DNA of 64,000 nt from Isoetes taiwanensis. Lineage: Eukaryota > Streptophyta > Lycopodiopsida > Isoetales > Isoetaceae. The stretch is taken from NCBI GenBank assembly GCA_021234155.1, contig JAJEKV010000003.1:33959166-34023165 (forward strand), given 5' to 3'. Under the pieces are notes generated by a model. It did not search any database. It was not told the DNA's origin and saw only the letters and a list, made by a program, of their open reading frames with translations. This document shows, piece after piece, positions 20,014 to 32,579 of this stretch. The translations under genes were made by a program, and so were the position numbers. The number at the start of each line of letters is the position of its first letter. Position 1 is the first letter of the stretch.

Positions 20014-21597
20014 TTATTCCAGCTCAATTGTGCCCTTCAAATATCTCAGAATTCTCTTGGCTGCAATCCAGTGTGTTCTCCTAGGATCATGATTGTATTT
20101 GCTAAGTATATTTACTGCAAAAGCAATATCAGGCCTTGTACAGTTTGCCACATAGGATAGACATCCTATTAAGGACATGTAAGGCACGCCTTCCATTTGT
20201 CTTCTTTCTTCATCAGTCTGTGGACACATTTGTCTTAAGATTTTATGACCTGTTGTCATTGGAGTGTTTGCTACATTACACTCCATTTCAAACCTTTCAA
20301 GCATGTTTTGTATCTGCCTTTTTTTACTCAAAGTTATGATTTTGCTTCTTCTATCTCTGAACACCTCTTTTCCTAGATAACTTTTCAGTTCTCCAAGGTC
20401 AATCATCTTAAAATTCTTACTCAACAGTCCTTTGCAATGATCAAGCACTTTCTTTCCTTTGACAATCATTATGTTATCATCTACATATAAGGCAATTATA
20501 CACCATTCTTCCCCATCTTTATATTTGTACAAGTTTCCATCACATATCAATTTCTGAAACCCTTGCTCTTGAAGATAACTGTCCATGCTTTTGTACCACT
20601 CTCGTGGAGACTGTCTCAAACCATATACAACCCTCTTTAGCTTCCAGACTTTTTCCTTCACCAGTCTCAAATCCAAGAGCTTGTTTGAGATATATTTCTT
20701 CTTTGAGTTTTACATTCAAGAAAGCAGTATTAACGTCCATATGGTGTAATTCGAGATCATGTGCATTTGCAATGGCTAGCAAAATTCTCAAGCTATTTAT
20801 TTTTACCAAAGGAGAGAATGTCTCATCAAAGTCCTGCCCTTTCCTCTGTGTAAAGTCTTGTGCAACTAATCTTGCCTTATATTTTCTTGATTTATCATCA
20901 CTGCCAGGTTTTATTCTAAAGATGCACTTGTTTCCTATTATATTTTTCCCTTCAGGCTTATCAACCACCTCATAAGTTCATGTCCTCTTAAAAGCTTCCA
21001 TTTCCTCTTGCATGAGTGCTGACCATAATTTAGAATCTTTTCCATTTATTGCTTCAAAGTAGTTCTTGGGTAAATCTGTGTTTTCCATAAGCAATACATT
21101 AAAAACACTATGTATCCCTCCTTCATTAGCATGAAACCTCCTGCTTCTACCTTGTTCATTTCTTCCATGTATTTTAAGCATTGATCTATTTTCATCTCTC
21201 AATATCTGAGCCTTTGTTCTTCTACCTCTTTTGGCAGGCCTCTCAATAGGAATATTATGTGTCATGTTCATGTCATTTCCCTGCACAGTGTCAGTCTGCA
21301 CGCTATTTGTATCATTATCATCCTCAATGTCACTTGTGTCATCAACAAAGCTTATCTTATAATTTTCTTTTGCAATCTCTTTGTGAGTCTCTTTAATTCA
21401 TTGCTCTCTTCCTTTTCTGTCATATCATGAGTATTGACCTTTGGATTTCTTTTGTAAAATTCTCCCTCATCAGAAATAACATCTCGACTTACTAATATTT
21501 TCCTTTGTGCAGGGTCATAAAGCCTGTATGCTTTCAAGTTAGCATCATAGCCTACCAAATAGGTTATGTATGCTCTATCATCCAGCTTTTGTCTCAA
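20014..21597 (-). pseudogene. pol: Ty1/copia pol fragment (integrase end, RT, RNase H start)
   Basis: Minus-strand fragments in four overlapping frames. Order in the sense direction: KLDDRAYITYLVGYDANLKA and LYDPAQRKILVSRDV (21,597-21,352); EAINGKDSKLWSALMQEEME (21,301-20,978); GSDDKSRKYKARLVAQDFTQ and HMDVNTAFLNVKLKEEIYLK (20,968-20,540); then VYGLRQSPREWYKSMD, the catalytic IALYVDDNIMIV, LIGCLSYVANCTRPDIAFAV and KRILRYLKGT (20,676-20,014). These are standard copia RT motifs. Gag, protease, most of integrase, the RNase H end and LTRs are missing. Frame breaks show it is dead. Confidence 0.93.
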
Positions 21598-21599
21598 TT

Positions 21600-21775
21600 A
21601 ATAGGGCTGCTTAGGCCTGATCGACGAATATATATCTCATCGTCTTAAAGTCATTATTGGCATGCCAATAAATAGTGAGACTCTTCTCCTTTTGGGATTG
21701 GGATCAATTGTAAGCTTTATTCCAATCAGCAGTACTATCTTGAAAATTTACTGGCATATGAAATGACCCAAGATT
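21600..21775. repeat. Direct repeat, right copy
   Basis: AGGGCTGCTTAGGCCTGATCG, then AATAGTGAGACTCTTCTCCT and TTTTGGGATTGGGATCAATT, matching 19,805-19,990 with scattered differences. Confidence 0.6.
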
Positions 21776-21984
21776 TTTATCTCACTGTCTCATTTCTCAT
21801 ACGTGCTTATACTACCACATGGGTTGAGCGTATCGACGTGCCTAGGTCTAGTTCGAGAAAACAAATTCACTGCCCCAGACCCTTAAGAACACATTGCCCT
21901 TTTTGGGCATAAATTAGGAGTAAATTAAGTGGGTTTCTTACCTGAGACATTGCCCTGCTCTATCAGAAGATCTTTTAAGGGGGG

Positions 21985-22221
21985 CAATGAGACGTAGTCA
22001 TTTTATAGATCCCCTTTAATTTAGATATCCAAAAAGTAACATTAGAAGCATATAACGGGCCCATGGTAGACCGCTCGAGTATTCGAACCTTGAATGTGCC
22101 TGTGGGGCGTTCCCGAGACACCGGCATAAATAGGTAGAAGCGACTACTCATAAACGTCTAGACAGTTTTGACCAGTTGGTTAAGGGCATGTCGGTTAGGA
22201 ACGTTACATTTGGTATCAGAG
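21985..22221 (+). mobile_element. LTR end and tRNA-Met primer-binding site (remnant)
   Basis: GGAACGTTACA is followed directly by TTTGGTATCAGAGCAA. TGGTATCAGAGC at 22,210-22,221 is the canonical plant primer-binding site for initiator tRNA-Met, and CA just before marks an LTR end. A possible LTR start is TGAGACGT at about 21,989, but no partner LTR was found, so this is a truncated 5' end of an element. Confidence 0.5.
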
Positions 22222-24099
22222 CAATTCTCGAGTTCGAGTCTCCATGGGTACCTAGGGGAGGGTGGCCAGTCAAGGCGCCGTTGCCAGTCGCGGACGTGGA
22301 TAATTGCCATTGGCTATTGTAGAAAATGGCCACGTAAAATGTTTAGGGTTCCTGTTAGGGCTGCACACAGAACGACGAGGGCTCTTAGCAGCACCATAGT
22401 AGTGGCGCCTGTAAGCGATCACCATAGCCATGTTTAGCCGAATCTTTATGATTATTCAACTCCAGCACTATCTCCCTTTCTGACGATTTTTTTCAATCGA
22501 ATTGCATTTCCTTTACAGGTAAACTTGAACTTGCTTGTATTTCATTTTTTTCTCTGTATTTCTTGAGCAGCACGCATTTCTTGACCAGCATGCTACGGCT
22601 TGTGATTTAGGAACAAGTGAAATTACTGAAAATTCTTTATTGTGGTATCTTCTGTAGCTTAGCCAATGTAGAAAAAAGTTGGTTCCTACCATATCTTTTC
22701 TGTAGAAATGTATTGGATGAGGACTATAGATCTAGAACTCTGCTGCAAGTATTCATACATCTTGCTTCTTCCTTTAGGAAAACTTAGAACTATAATAAAA
22801 GGTTTATTTGCATGCTGCAAAATTGCATGTAAGGATAGTGTAAATATAAAGGTTGATGCTTTCACTGCATCTATGATGCTTTCACTGCATCTATGATATC
22901 TTGTGTGTATCTATGTCATATACCTTTACAGGAAATAAGATCTATGAGTTATTTTTTCAGTTGATGACTTGCAAAAGAAATAGAGATTTTTGAATGGGGT
23001 CACAACTAAACTGATTCAAAATTATATTGCTTTTAGGGGATGGTAGGTTACTGCCTCAAGGATATTAGAAAACCGCATCATAAATATGTTATAACTACCA
23101 ATGAGTATATTCTTTAGGGCAAGAGGCTTTATACAATGTATGGTGTTGGGGACCTGAAGAAAAATATTGTTTATGATTATAGGAACTTGATTTCCAGAGC
23201 AATTCAAGAATTATCGGGTTAATGGTAGGTTAAATTCTGGGTTACATTTTCACAAAAATGATTAGAACGGGATATTTTCTTTCTCGACTGCTTGGTTTAT
23301 CCCTAGCAATTTTGTTTATATCCAAAAGAGTTGTAGGCATGCTGTATGGCAAGTTGCTTGTAATACATACGTTGCTTTCGATAAGGACGTAGCTATGACT
23401 CAAGTGCATCAAGCCGATTGACAGGATTGGAAAGAGAAGACGCATGTATTGGGGTGATGCGGTGATGGGAAATGTTTGGAAACTTCCTCTTTGCATTGCA
23501 CGTACGTCTGTATTCTATCTTCCATTGGTTTTATGAAATCTTGTATTTGTTACATCCAATATCCAAAAAGTACATACATGTCACTTGCATGAATAATTAT
23601 AAAGAAAAGTAGCAAAATTGAAAAATACAAAAAAAAACACCAAATTGCAAAAATTAAACATTATATATTTTGGAAGGATGCAAGCCTTTATTATTCAAAG
23701 AAAGTCATATGAAATGCTGGGGACTAAAAAGCTCAATGGAGAGAATGTCCACTAGAGCAGAACAATTATTCCACCCCAATGCAGAATCTAAACAATGTTA
23801 AATTAGATACAAAGAAAAACTCCTCAATAAATATGAATTTGAAGATAATGCTAATAAATACAACTCTTTACTTCATTCTCCATTGAGGACCAGATACATG
23901 CCTTGGCAACTCGTTCTTGACATCAGAGAGAATTTATGCATCAAAACGAACATAACCTTTGACTATGACGAGATTCCTTCTTTTTCCAATGGACCATGCA
24001 GGAGACAAATGGAATGCACTCTTTATCATATTATTCTAGACAGGTGGATTCACTTTTAATATCACTTGTTGATTGTTCAAGTTGTGGTAAAAAGAGTCT
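22222..24099. other. No gene supported; possible retroelement debris
   Basis: The first 200 bases continue GC-richer sequence after the PBS (possible internal leader). After 22,440 the DNA is AT-rich with short frames. A small tandem GATGCTTTCACTGCATCTAT duplication lies at 22,855-22,895. Confidence 0.4.
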
Positions 24100-25396
24100 T
24101 CAAGCCACATCCAGGCATGCCTGAGATGATGGCATAGGAAGAAGTAGTGTTGAATTGAAATGGGCAGACGCATTAGGAAGGCACGTGAGGATAAGCTTTG
24201 TCAGTATTGGCAAGTGGGAGTAAATGAGGATGAGTGTCGCACTCATGGAAAAAATTAGTGGCTATTAATAGCCAAATGGCAATTTTTTAGGGGGTCTAGA
24301 CAATTTTTGCGGCGAATTTTATGAAGGGAGATTACTTTAAAAAAAAATAAAAAATAGTCATAGCTAAAACAAGTACTCCATCATTTTTTTAGGATTAGCC
24401 AAACTATTTTCCCCCTTTTCCTTAAAGAAAAAGGGATTAGCCTTTCTTTATATTATAATAATTACATATTAAATCATTCCTATTTCACCATTTAACACAT
24501 CCCCACCTACCATCATCAATGATAGTAATTTTCCAAACATCTTCAAAAAGGAATTGTAAGAGATGGCCAATATCTCTCTAGAAGCCCGAGTTGGTTGCAC
24601 AACATCTTCCCTCAAGGGTTAGAGATAAGTGAAATTTGATCACCATATCTAGAAGGTGTCATTGCATTGAATGTTGTTCAGATCATGAATATTATAAGCT
24701 ATATTGTGAGCTTTTGTTAAAAGTTTCTTAATATAATTGTAAATTTATTGATTGATTGATTATTGTTAATTGTAGTATATACATCTAAAGCCATAGAATT
24801 TACATTTTTTGCTTTTTCCAGTTAGAAAAAATAGCCAAGTGAAAGTCTATAGTACTTAATTTAAAAGTTTCACCAAGTCCAATTACATATAAATGTAATG
24901 GTAATAAGAACTTTAGCCAAATGTATATCATAAAGTACGATAAATTTTTGAAAAATAGCCAAACTATTTTTTATGGAAAAATATATAGCATGCTTAATTT
25001 TTTCCCTGGTCGCACTCTTCAGAATTGCCCCGCATTGGACCATATCTGAGAACGCTATGCTGAGTCGGTCCCGCCGAACCAGCTTCTCTACGTGATGTTG
25101 GTCATGTCTTCAGTGGGTTTACTGAAATCATATTTTCAAAAGTTGATGGATATGCACACTTAACTATGTCCTCAGACACTACCTTATAATGTATCATTGT
25201 ACAACTTATGAGCAAAAACTCCAAGGTTTTTTCTACTGAGTTTTTTTCTTCAAAAACTCTTCAAGGCGAGTTTTCTTAATCTTGACAGTAACATGCTTTT
25301 CATGCTCTTGGATGTGTCCCATAGGCCTATTGATCTCCGTGGATGATAAAAGTCAATTCAATTCAACTCAATTCAATTGTATTCTATTCTATGCAC
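24100..25396 (+). mobile_element. LINE 3' fragment, interrupted by a hAT element
   Basis: Upstream of the hAT insertion the frame reads EDKLCQYWQVGVNEDECRT; after it, NCPALDHI and a second piece ERYAES. This resembles the C-rich zinc-binding tail of plant LINE ORF2 proteins (CxxC..E.E.H..CP). The element ends with GATCTCCGTGGATGATAAAA and an ATTGTATTCTATTCTATGC tail (25,334-25,396), shared in reverse by 30,049, 46,189 and 56,056. The left limit is approximate. Confidence 0.55.
24244..25008. mobile_element. Non-autonomous hAT element copy 2
   Basis: A 765-bp relative of the 13,915 element with the same ends (CATGGAAAAAATTAG / CAGGGAAAAAATTAAG) and a different perfect 8-bp target duplication GTCGCACT (24,236-24,243 and 25,009-25,016). 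Small internal deletions separate the copies. No coding capacity. Confidence 0.95.
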
Positions 25397-27401
25397 ATAA
25401 GGGACAAATTGTAAATACTTCTGGATGAAATCATAAACTAAGATATTAACCCGCACACATGGATGAATGACTTCTGACCGTAGAACAGACACTTTCAAAT
25501 GGAGTATTTTATCCCATACCCACCTTCACATTCCTTTTTATTGATCCCTAGGGATGTCAATTTGAAAAAGGTAGGACCTCGACAATACATGGAATTCACC
25601 AACTTCTCAACATTGACATGCTCATCGATGGCCCAGATCTACAAGGCATCCGCCTGCAATACTGGAGGAAGAATTGAATCCACTTTCTATCAAATAGACC
25701 AATCCTACCTTAGAATAATGAACTTAGCTCTATATCCTCACCATGGATCAAAAATAAGGGGGTTTCTTCCTAAAACATCCGCCCATTCTTAGAAATACCC
25801 GACAATCTAAAAATGTTTCGGCGATTTTTCCAGCTTGAAAAGCAAAAAAATCTGGTAGAATACACTAAAACTTGCACTTTAAAATATTATCCAGTAGTCT
25901 GGAATACAAGGCAGCATTTTTACTGATTAAGGACATCACTATTTTCGAGCGCCGATCCTCACATTTCAACAGTCGCACTGCATCTAATTATTATATAACA
26001 ATAAAAAAACGTATGCACACATGTCGATTTCCTTTGATGTTGAGTCAATGGATGGACTGAAGATGGTAGAGGATCCACCACCCAAAGGCATTCACCAACA
26101 ACTCGCGATGTCTGCAAGATGGTGAAAATAAAATAAAGACTGTACAATCCCCACACAATAAGCCATCCCCTAAGAAAAAAGAAGCACTAAGGTATGCCGA
26201 TAGTGGGTAAGACAGAGCTCAAGGGAGAAGTGGCTTAATCAATGGAGGGCAAAAAGAAACGCATCTGTAAAGACTGACAAACAAGACGGGAGCTCGAATA
26301 CTCAACAGCATTATTCAATATTCTTCAAATGAACTTGAAAATCAACATTATGCTCTGCAAAAGAAAATTGATCATCCCAAGGACCTCAAATGCATTGGCA
26401 ACATGCACTTCACCCAACTGACTTTGACTCAACGCCCTCCTCTACAACACCATGTCATGATACACGTGCCATAAAAATAAGTTCATCATTGAGAAGAGAT
26501 ATTTAAACTAAGCATCACTCAATATATGCTCAAGTTGCTCCTTCATGACTATTCCATTTTGATTGCAAGGGATCTGCTTGATATGAGAATGCCCATTCAT
26601 GCCGCTTTTTTTGTCCCTGTGGATTCTCAAGCTTGTATAACACAATGTGGTTGAAAAGAGGGGCTTCTATAGATATAATGGGTGATTACCTCCCCAAGCT
26701 CCCAAGTTCACACTTAACTTTGCCTAGTTAAAAGTAATATTCATTCGCATACCATTTTGCATACAGATAATGCTACTATTTTGGTAGGCCATCAAGGTAA
26801 CGGAAAAAAAAGGGCAAACCCTATCTTTTTCTTCATTTCCTCATCAAATCGCATTCTCCTTTTGTCTTTTGAAGTTTTATATAGGCTATGAGGTCGACTC
26901 GAATAGGCAAACCAATGCTTAATTCTTTGAATAATGGTTAGATCATTACCAATTATGTAACAACTCCCAAAGATCTACGACCTATATAACATGTCTCGTT
27001 TATGTAATGTTTTAATAAAAAACTTATGATTTTTAAAATTATGATCCCCGTTAGACGTAACGATTGCCTAATTGAGCTTATTAAGACATGAATCTCTTCT
27101 TGTTGTTGTTGACAGCATTTACGATTATTAATTAAACCAAGTCATTGCAACATTTGGATTAGACTAAATATTAGAGTAAACAAATCAGATATAAAGAATC
27201 ATAACATGAGTATAAAACTTGTGCGTATTTGATCTCCAATCTCCTACTTTCTAATTCATTTTTCAATTTTTATAATACACTTTGGGCTTTCAAATGGGGA
27301 ATTGTTGGGAGGATTGCTGATCACAGATACCAATGCAGGTAAGGTTAGAAAGGTATTCCTGTATCAACTTTAGGATCAATGAGATTGCCACATGTCGTTA
27401 G
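25397..27401. other. Intergenic, no gene supported
   Basis: AT-rich, 3' of the TMEM256-like gene. The longest frame (25,499-25,792, plus) has no recognisable domain and lacks splice support. Confidence 0.4.
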
Positions 27402-29743
27402 CTAAAATAGTAGAGAAGCCCATGCACTTAAAAATGCAAATCCACCAAAAGGGGCAGGGAATGCATATTTCCGATCTTCAAGTAAGGCAACAGTATAGCA
27501 CCTATACACCCAAACCCAATGTTAGATTATAATTTTAATGAGGCCACATCTAGACGCAACAAATACGACAAAGAATATTTGAACAAGAATAACAGTCTTG
27601 ATCTGAGTACTACATGATGCTAGCACGCCACCTAGGGACTGTGGTCTTTTCTGCCATGTAGGCCCTGCTGTCTTATCTCTACGCTTTCAAAACACAAAAT
27701 GACACATATAGAGAATTTGCCCAAGCGTTGTTTGCTTGCTTGTACCATAAATATGAGCCCTGCAGACATGGATGGACAGCTGAAGCAAAGAACAGCAAAA
27801 CGAAGTCGTCCTAGAACAAAAGCACTGTGTGATAAGGTTTCCTAGTCATGTCCATGGCACAGATGACAGCATTATTTTGTCACGTACTGTCCAACCCAAC
27901 TCAGTACTTGAACAAGAGGTCCTAAACAAATCAAAGGAATACAAATGTTTAACTGGGTGTCATCAGAAAAGCATTTGCCCTGATGCAAATACTGATACTC
28001 TCACCATGGTTTAGATATAGGTTGAATCTACTCTTCTAGTCTTTTATGTCATGCTCCTTAGCCACTTGACCAAATTTACTTTGTGAAAGGGATTGTGAGC
28101 TTTTGCCTCTTGCAAGCCCAGTCCTGATAGTAGGTGCTTGGATTGAAGATCTATCTGATTGTTTTCACTTATAAAACAGACTTGACTATGTGACAATTCT
28201 TTCAGTATACAATCTAAGGCAATACTGCATTTTAATACATAAAAACATGCATATGAAAAGTCTTACGTTCCACAAAATGCCACAATGCCAAATGTCAAAA
28301 GACCTCCAAACTGTATTAAATCAAAAAGTAATTTAGAAATCATAACATAAGTAATCATTAGCAATGACTAAATGTTGACAACATGCACAACATTAATTAA
28401 GATTGAAAGCACATTCACGTACATGTGTAGGACATAACATAAAGTTCCCCTTCTTTTTATTGAGCATTTTCCCCAGGCAATACCGCCTGGAGAAAGCATA
28501 TTCATGTACATGTGTAGGAGAGCATTAATTAAGATTGAAAGCACATTCATGTACATCTGTAGGACATAACATAAAGTTTCCTTTCTTCCTATTGAGCATT
28601 TTCCCCAGGCAATACCGTCTGAAACAATCATCCAGAGTACCAGGTTCTTGATTGGGCTTCACAGGACTTGACATTGATGAGATCAACAGACCTTCAGAGA
28701 GATTATTTTGATCACACGTATATTTTTATATGGCAAGCTTTAGAGCTCTTGCCACGCAACAATATATGGACAATATAAAGTATATATTTCACTATTCCTT
28801 TAGATTGTAAATCCAAAAACTGACAATGTCACAGAATATTTACATATCATGCTAATAGATACTCACTATATGAGGATGCCTGGTATTTGGCGCAGCTAGC
28901 AATGCTGCTGAATGTGCCCAATGATATAAACTAGCGGTCTGATATACCTGCAAGACATCCATCAGCATTACACCATGTCTTATATCTCTTCAATGGCACG
29001 TTGAATATTTCGGTATAGGAGACAAAACTGCTTATATTAACAACTTACCTCTTTATATGCCAAATTTTTTGGCTTATAAACATGTGCCCCATATGTACCT
29101 AATCCTACTGCTGCCATTCCTGGACAGTAATAAAGTTACATGGTAAATGAAATGCTCTTAGCCAAGGTAACACTAGAAAACATTATATGTATTGCTAAAG
29201 CCATTGAACCTATTTCCTTTTTAATGAATCCGGATACAACTAACAGCACTGGCAGTCAAGGCATTATTTGTAAAGTGCAAAATTGTAAGTCAATAGAAGG
29301 AGACAAATTTTTTAATCGGAATTTAGAGTACAGAGACATGGATAAAAGCGTCTGCTGTTAACATGGTCCAGATTTTATTTTGCAAACTCATGCCAAAATA
29401 GGAAATATAGATAAACACAAGGAAATGCATATAATTGTAAATAGCACAAAAGACAACTGATGATCCTCATTTTGCAAGAGCCCTTCATAGACATTGACGT
29501 TTGTAGCTAATTTTTAGTCTCAGATGTTCTATGAAACATGAGATGACTCCTGGTAAAGTTCAAGTCTGGATGAAATTTAAGAGAAATCAGCAAATTCAAA
29601 GTGAAAGGACTATGTCGAATCGCTGATATAAGTTAAAAATACAGCTGAGGGAAAATTTAACCTGAAATAGCAGCAATCCGATGCCACACAACAGGATCTG
29701 CTCTAGAAAAACGACGCCACAACGCTTTCATGCTCTCTGCCAT
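27402..29743 (-). CDS. TMEM256/DUF423 family small membrane protein, complete
   Basis: Five minus-strand exons join to 125 residues: 29743-29662, 29119-29049, 28947-28867, 28310-28267, 27501-27402, all with GT..AG borders and matching phases. The protein starts MAESMKALWRRFSRADPVVW, then HRIAAISGMAAVGLGTYGAH, KPKNLAYKEVYQTASLYHWA, HSAALLAAP, FGGLLTFGIVAFCG, CYTVALLEDRKYAF and PAPFGGFAFLSAWASLLF, then stop. This is the TMEM256/DUF423 pattern, a predicted four-helix membrane protein conserved from bacteria to plants; its biochemical role is unknown. Length is normal for the family. Intron 3 contains a tandem duplication (28,391-28,622). No coding break is seen, so the gene looks functional. Confidence 0.9.
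28391..28622. repeat. 132-bp tandem duplication in intron 3
   Basis: Unit CATTAATTAAGATTGAAAGC...CCCCAGGCAATACC starts at 28,391 and again at 28,523. Copies differ at several positions, and the second is slightly shorter. It lies wholly within an intron of the TMEM256-like gene. Confidence 0.85.
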
Positions 29744-30044
29744 GCTCAACAATCAGGGTAAAGCATGCGGCTGATTAAACCAACTAGGTGGACAGATATA
29801 AACCAATCATTGCTTTTCGTTTCTTTGGCCATTTATCTCTAAAAATTTGGCAACCACTTTTCAGCTAAATATTTATGGGTCCAACTTAGGATAACAAATG
29901 GGCTTTGCAAAGACGATGCAGGTTGGGTAAAGGTTGGATTTAGTGATATATCAATGACTTTTTATTTTTATTAACAGTTCAAAAACTTTGTTTAATATCT
30001 CCCTAACATTTGAGATAAATTTCTAAACACAATGCATATTTCAA

Positions 30045-30480
30045 TAGGTAGAATAGAATAACAGTTTATTAACGTCCATAGAAGCCCAGAGGCTACGGGA
30101 CAAACATGTCAATTACATGTCAAATAGGAAGGAATAATCAAGTTAGATCAACACAATCATCACTCTCTAGGAGTTCACAGATAAATTTTCCGAGTTATGG
30201 TGTTGTAAGAAATTCCTTAAAAAGTTTGGCACAGGGATGTTCCAATAAAGCATAGAATATTTTTCCTCAATGGTTTCATGTCTAGAGCACAAATATATTC
30301 TATGCTCTTCTGTTTCTATGCCTTGCCCAGAAGCACAAATTCTCTGCTTTGCATCTAATTCAAGCCACCGGCCTTCTCCCATCATAAGATGATGTGAATA
30401 CCTCGAACCAATCATGGAAACATGTCATAATGCTGCTAGGGCTGAAATCATATGCTCGTGCTGAGGATTAAAATCTCTGA
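30045..30480 (-). mobile_element. 5'-truncated LINE, 3' end only
   Basis: A minus-strand frame (30,415-30,167) reads MIGSRYSHHLMMGEGRWLEL, then QRICASGQGIETEEHRIYLC. This is the R..R.C..C....E.E.H....C tail found at the end of plant LINE ORF2. The 3' UTR ends with ACGTTAATAAACTG and ATTCTATTCTACC at 30,049, the same tail type as other LINE ends in the window. Strong 5' truncation is typical of LINE insertion. Confidence 0.7.
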
Positions 30481-31116
30481 GATAATATTCAGTTTCCTTC
30501 TTACCAAAAAAAATTAACATATGTCCAGAACGCATTATGTTTAAAGTTTTACTCTAGTTGTCAGTGTATAGACCCAGTTGATTAAACAATTCTTCAGTTC
30601 GCATGGTTTGCCAGCAGTTTCCATTTGCCTTTAAGCTTGAAGGGCAGCATTAGCTAGTGATTCATCAACCATTTTCTTATGTAAGTTGGCCAAAGTTTTG
30701 TTCATGGAATGGACCTAAAGAGGATAAGATCGTGTGCATGATGGAAAAGATCACCAGCACTGCAATGTGTGTATTACGGAAAGATCACCAGCGATGTTAA
30801 GGTACATTGTAAATGCACATGGTCTCTTCCCTGCAAAAATGGAAGAAACACACGTTTGGGAGTCTATACTAGACAAATATAGGTGAGTATTAATGGGAGT
30901 CTATACTAGACAAATGAATATTTACTGTGTGAGGAATTACCCCTTACAAAGATGACTGTAATCTTTTACCCTTATATCTAAGAAATTTTGCTATTTGAGA
31001 TCACATAATATTCATGATTTGTTTGTGATTTCTTTGTAGATCACTTGTTCAACAGATCACCTTAAGCTCCATGGATATGCTCTATCACCTCAATAGCTAT
31101 AGCAAAGGGCACGCAA
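30481..31116. other. Intergenic, upstream of the papain-like gene
   Basis: AT-rich. A short imperfect repeat (GGGAGTCTATACTAGACAAAT) occurs at about 30,859 and 30,895. No gene seen. Confidence 0.4.
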
Positions 31117-32579
31117 ATGCCGCAAGAGAGGTTACAAATTTTCTATCATAATATTGGGCTAAGGCATATAATCAACCCAAATGTCATGTCTATGGCACCA
31201 TTTGGGCATATACTTCAAGGCATGCTTTTGCAATGTCACCCCATTGCTTTATTTATGGAGATCAATCAAGAGTCGCATAAAGAAAAGAATGATAGCCACC
31301 GGATTCTAACAAATGTCATAGGAATGCGAGAGATGCGACTAAGGTATACAAATGCTTAAAAAGTAACTAGACATTATAAGATACCAATAGCAAAAGGTTT
31401 TTTTCTTTGGATGCCTTTGGTTTAGAATACAATTTCAAATACAAGTCATACATCTAGAATCTCTAACAATACTTATATAGAGAAGAATGGATATATAAAT
31501 AGTCCCTTGTAAGAATTAAGATGCATATGCCATTTTCTTTATTTCCTTATTTTCATTGATATATTTTCTTGGTATCTAATAATGATTACAGTGGACATGT
31601 GCTTTTCTTATTTCACAATAAAGCTTTAGAAATAGTGATAATCCATTTTCCTCAAAAGCAACAAATTGTGCTTGAAGGAGGAGAGCTACCAATGGCAACG
31701 CAAATTCACAGAGGTATTGGATGCAACCTAGACCCTAAAGATTATCCTAGATTTGCAATGAATGTTAATTTTTGCATCACTAAAGTATCACACCATAAGA
31801 AAATGCGCTTAGCTTTAGGCACATGTAGAGAGAGTTCTAACAAAATATCTAATTTGGCTTTCAATTGGATGGATGTAAGCCTTTTTCCTGACAAGGTGTT
31901 TGACCAAGGTGATTGTGGTAGTTGTTGGGTCATTGGCACATTGAATTGCATTGCAGCAATAAGAAAGCTAGAGGGAAAAAGCAAATCATTTGAGATGCTA
32001 TCAGTTCAATATGTTCTAGATCATTGTACCCAAGGTTATAGGGTACGAAATCCTATTGTAAGATTCAAAAGCTTATTAGGTTCAAAGCGAAGTTCAGGAT
32101 GTTCCGGCGGCGACCCTAGCAATTGTTTTAATTTTGTTGCAAGGAATGGTGTTTGTAGAGAAGATGAGTATACACCGTATCTTAAATGTGATAGACCGTA
32201 TAAGGACATACTTATGGATGATAAGAAGTTTTCTTTCGAAGAAAATGACCCTAGACTTATAAAGATAATAGGATTTGAAAAATTAGTGAATCCACATATT
32301 GAAATTATAAAGTTAATTGTAATCAGGCGTCCTGTTGTGACAGTTGTGCGTTGTGTTCCAAGGGATTTAAGCAACAATAAGTTAGATGAGCATGGTGTGT
32401 ATAAAGGGCGATATGATCATAGAAGGTTTACTCATTGCGTCGTTCTAGTGGGCTTTGATAATAAGTATTGGATTTTGCTAAACTCATTCGGTTCTGAATT
32501 TGGTTTGAATGGGTACTTTAAAATTCATCAAGATCAAGCTTCTGGAGTAGGGCAGGTTTTGTGGCTTCCTATTGTCTAA
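31117..32579 (+). CDS. Papain-like (C1A) cysteine protease, divergent
   Basis: A single exon from 31,592 to TAA at 32,579 encodes the catalytic domain. Oxyanion Gln and nucleophile Cys are in FDQGDCGSCWVIG, followed by GCSGGDP, catalytic His in THCVVLVGF, and Asn in YWILLNSFGSEFGLNGYF. C1A enzymes are vacuolar or secreted proteases. An upstream exon 31,117-31,343 (donor AAG|GTATAC, acceptor TTACAG|TGG) joins in the right phase for a 404-residue product, putting Gln181, Cys187, His357 and Asn373. This first exon and its Met are inference. There is no visible signal peptide, no I29-type prodomain (ERFNIN) and NSWG has become NSFG. It may be a cytosolic or lineage-specific form, or a decaying duplicate, although the frame is clean. 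Confidence 0.75.

Noticed and set aside
25499-25792. 97-codon frame as a gene
   Set aside because: No recognisable domain, no splice partners, and it lies just after a LINE tail.
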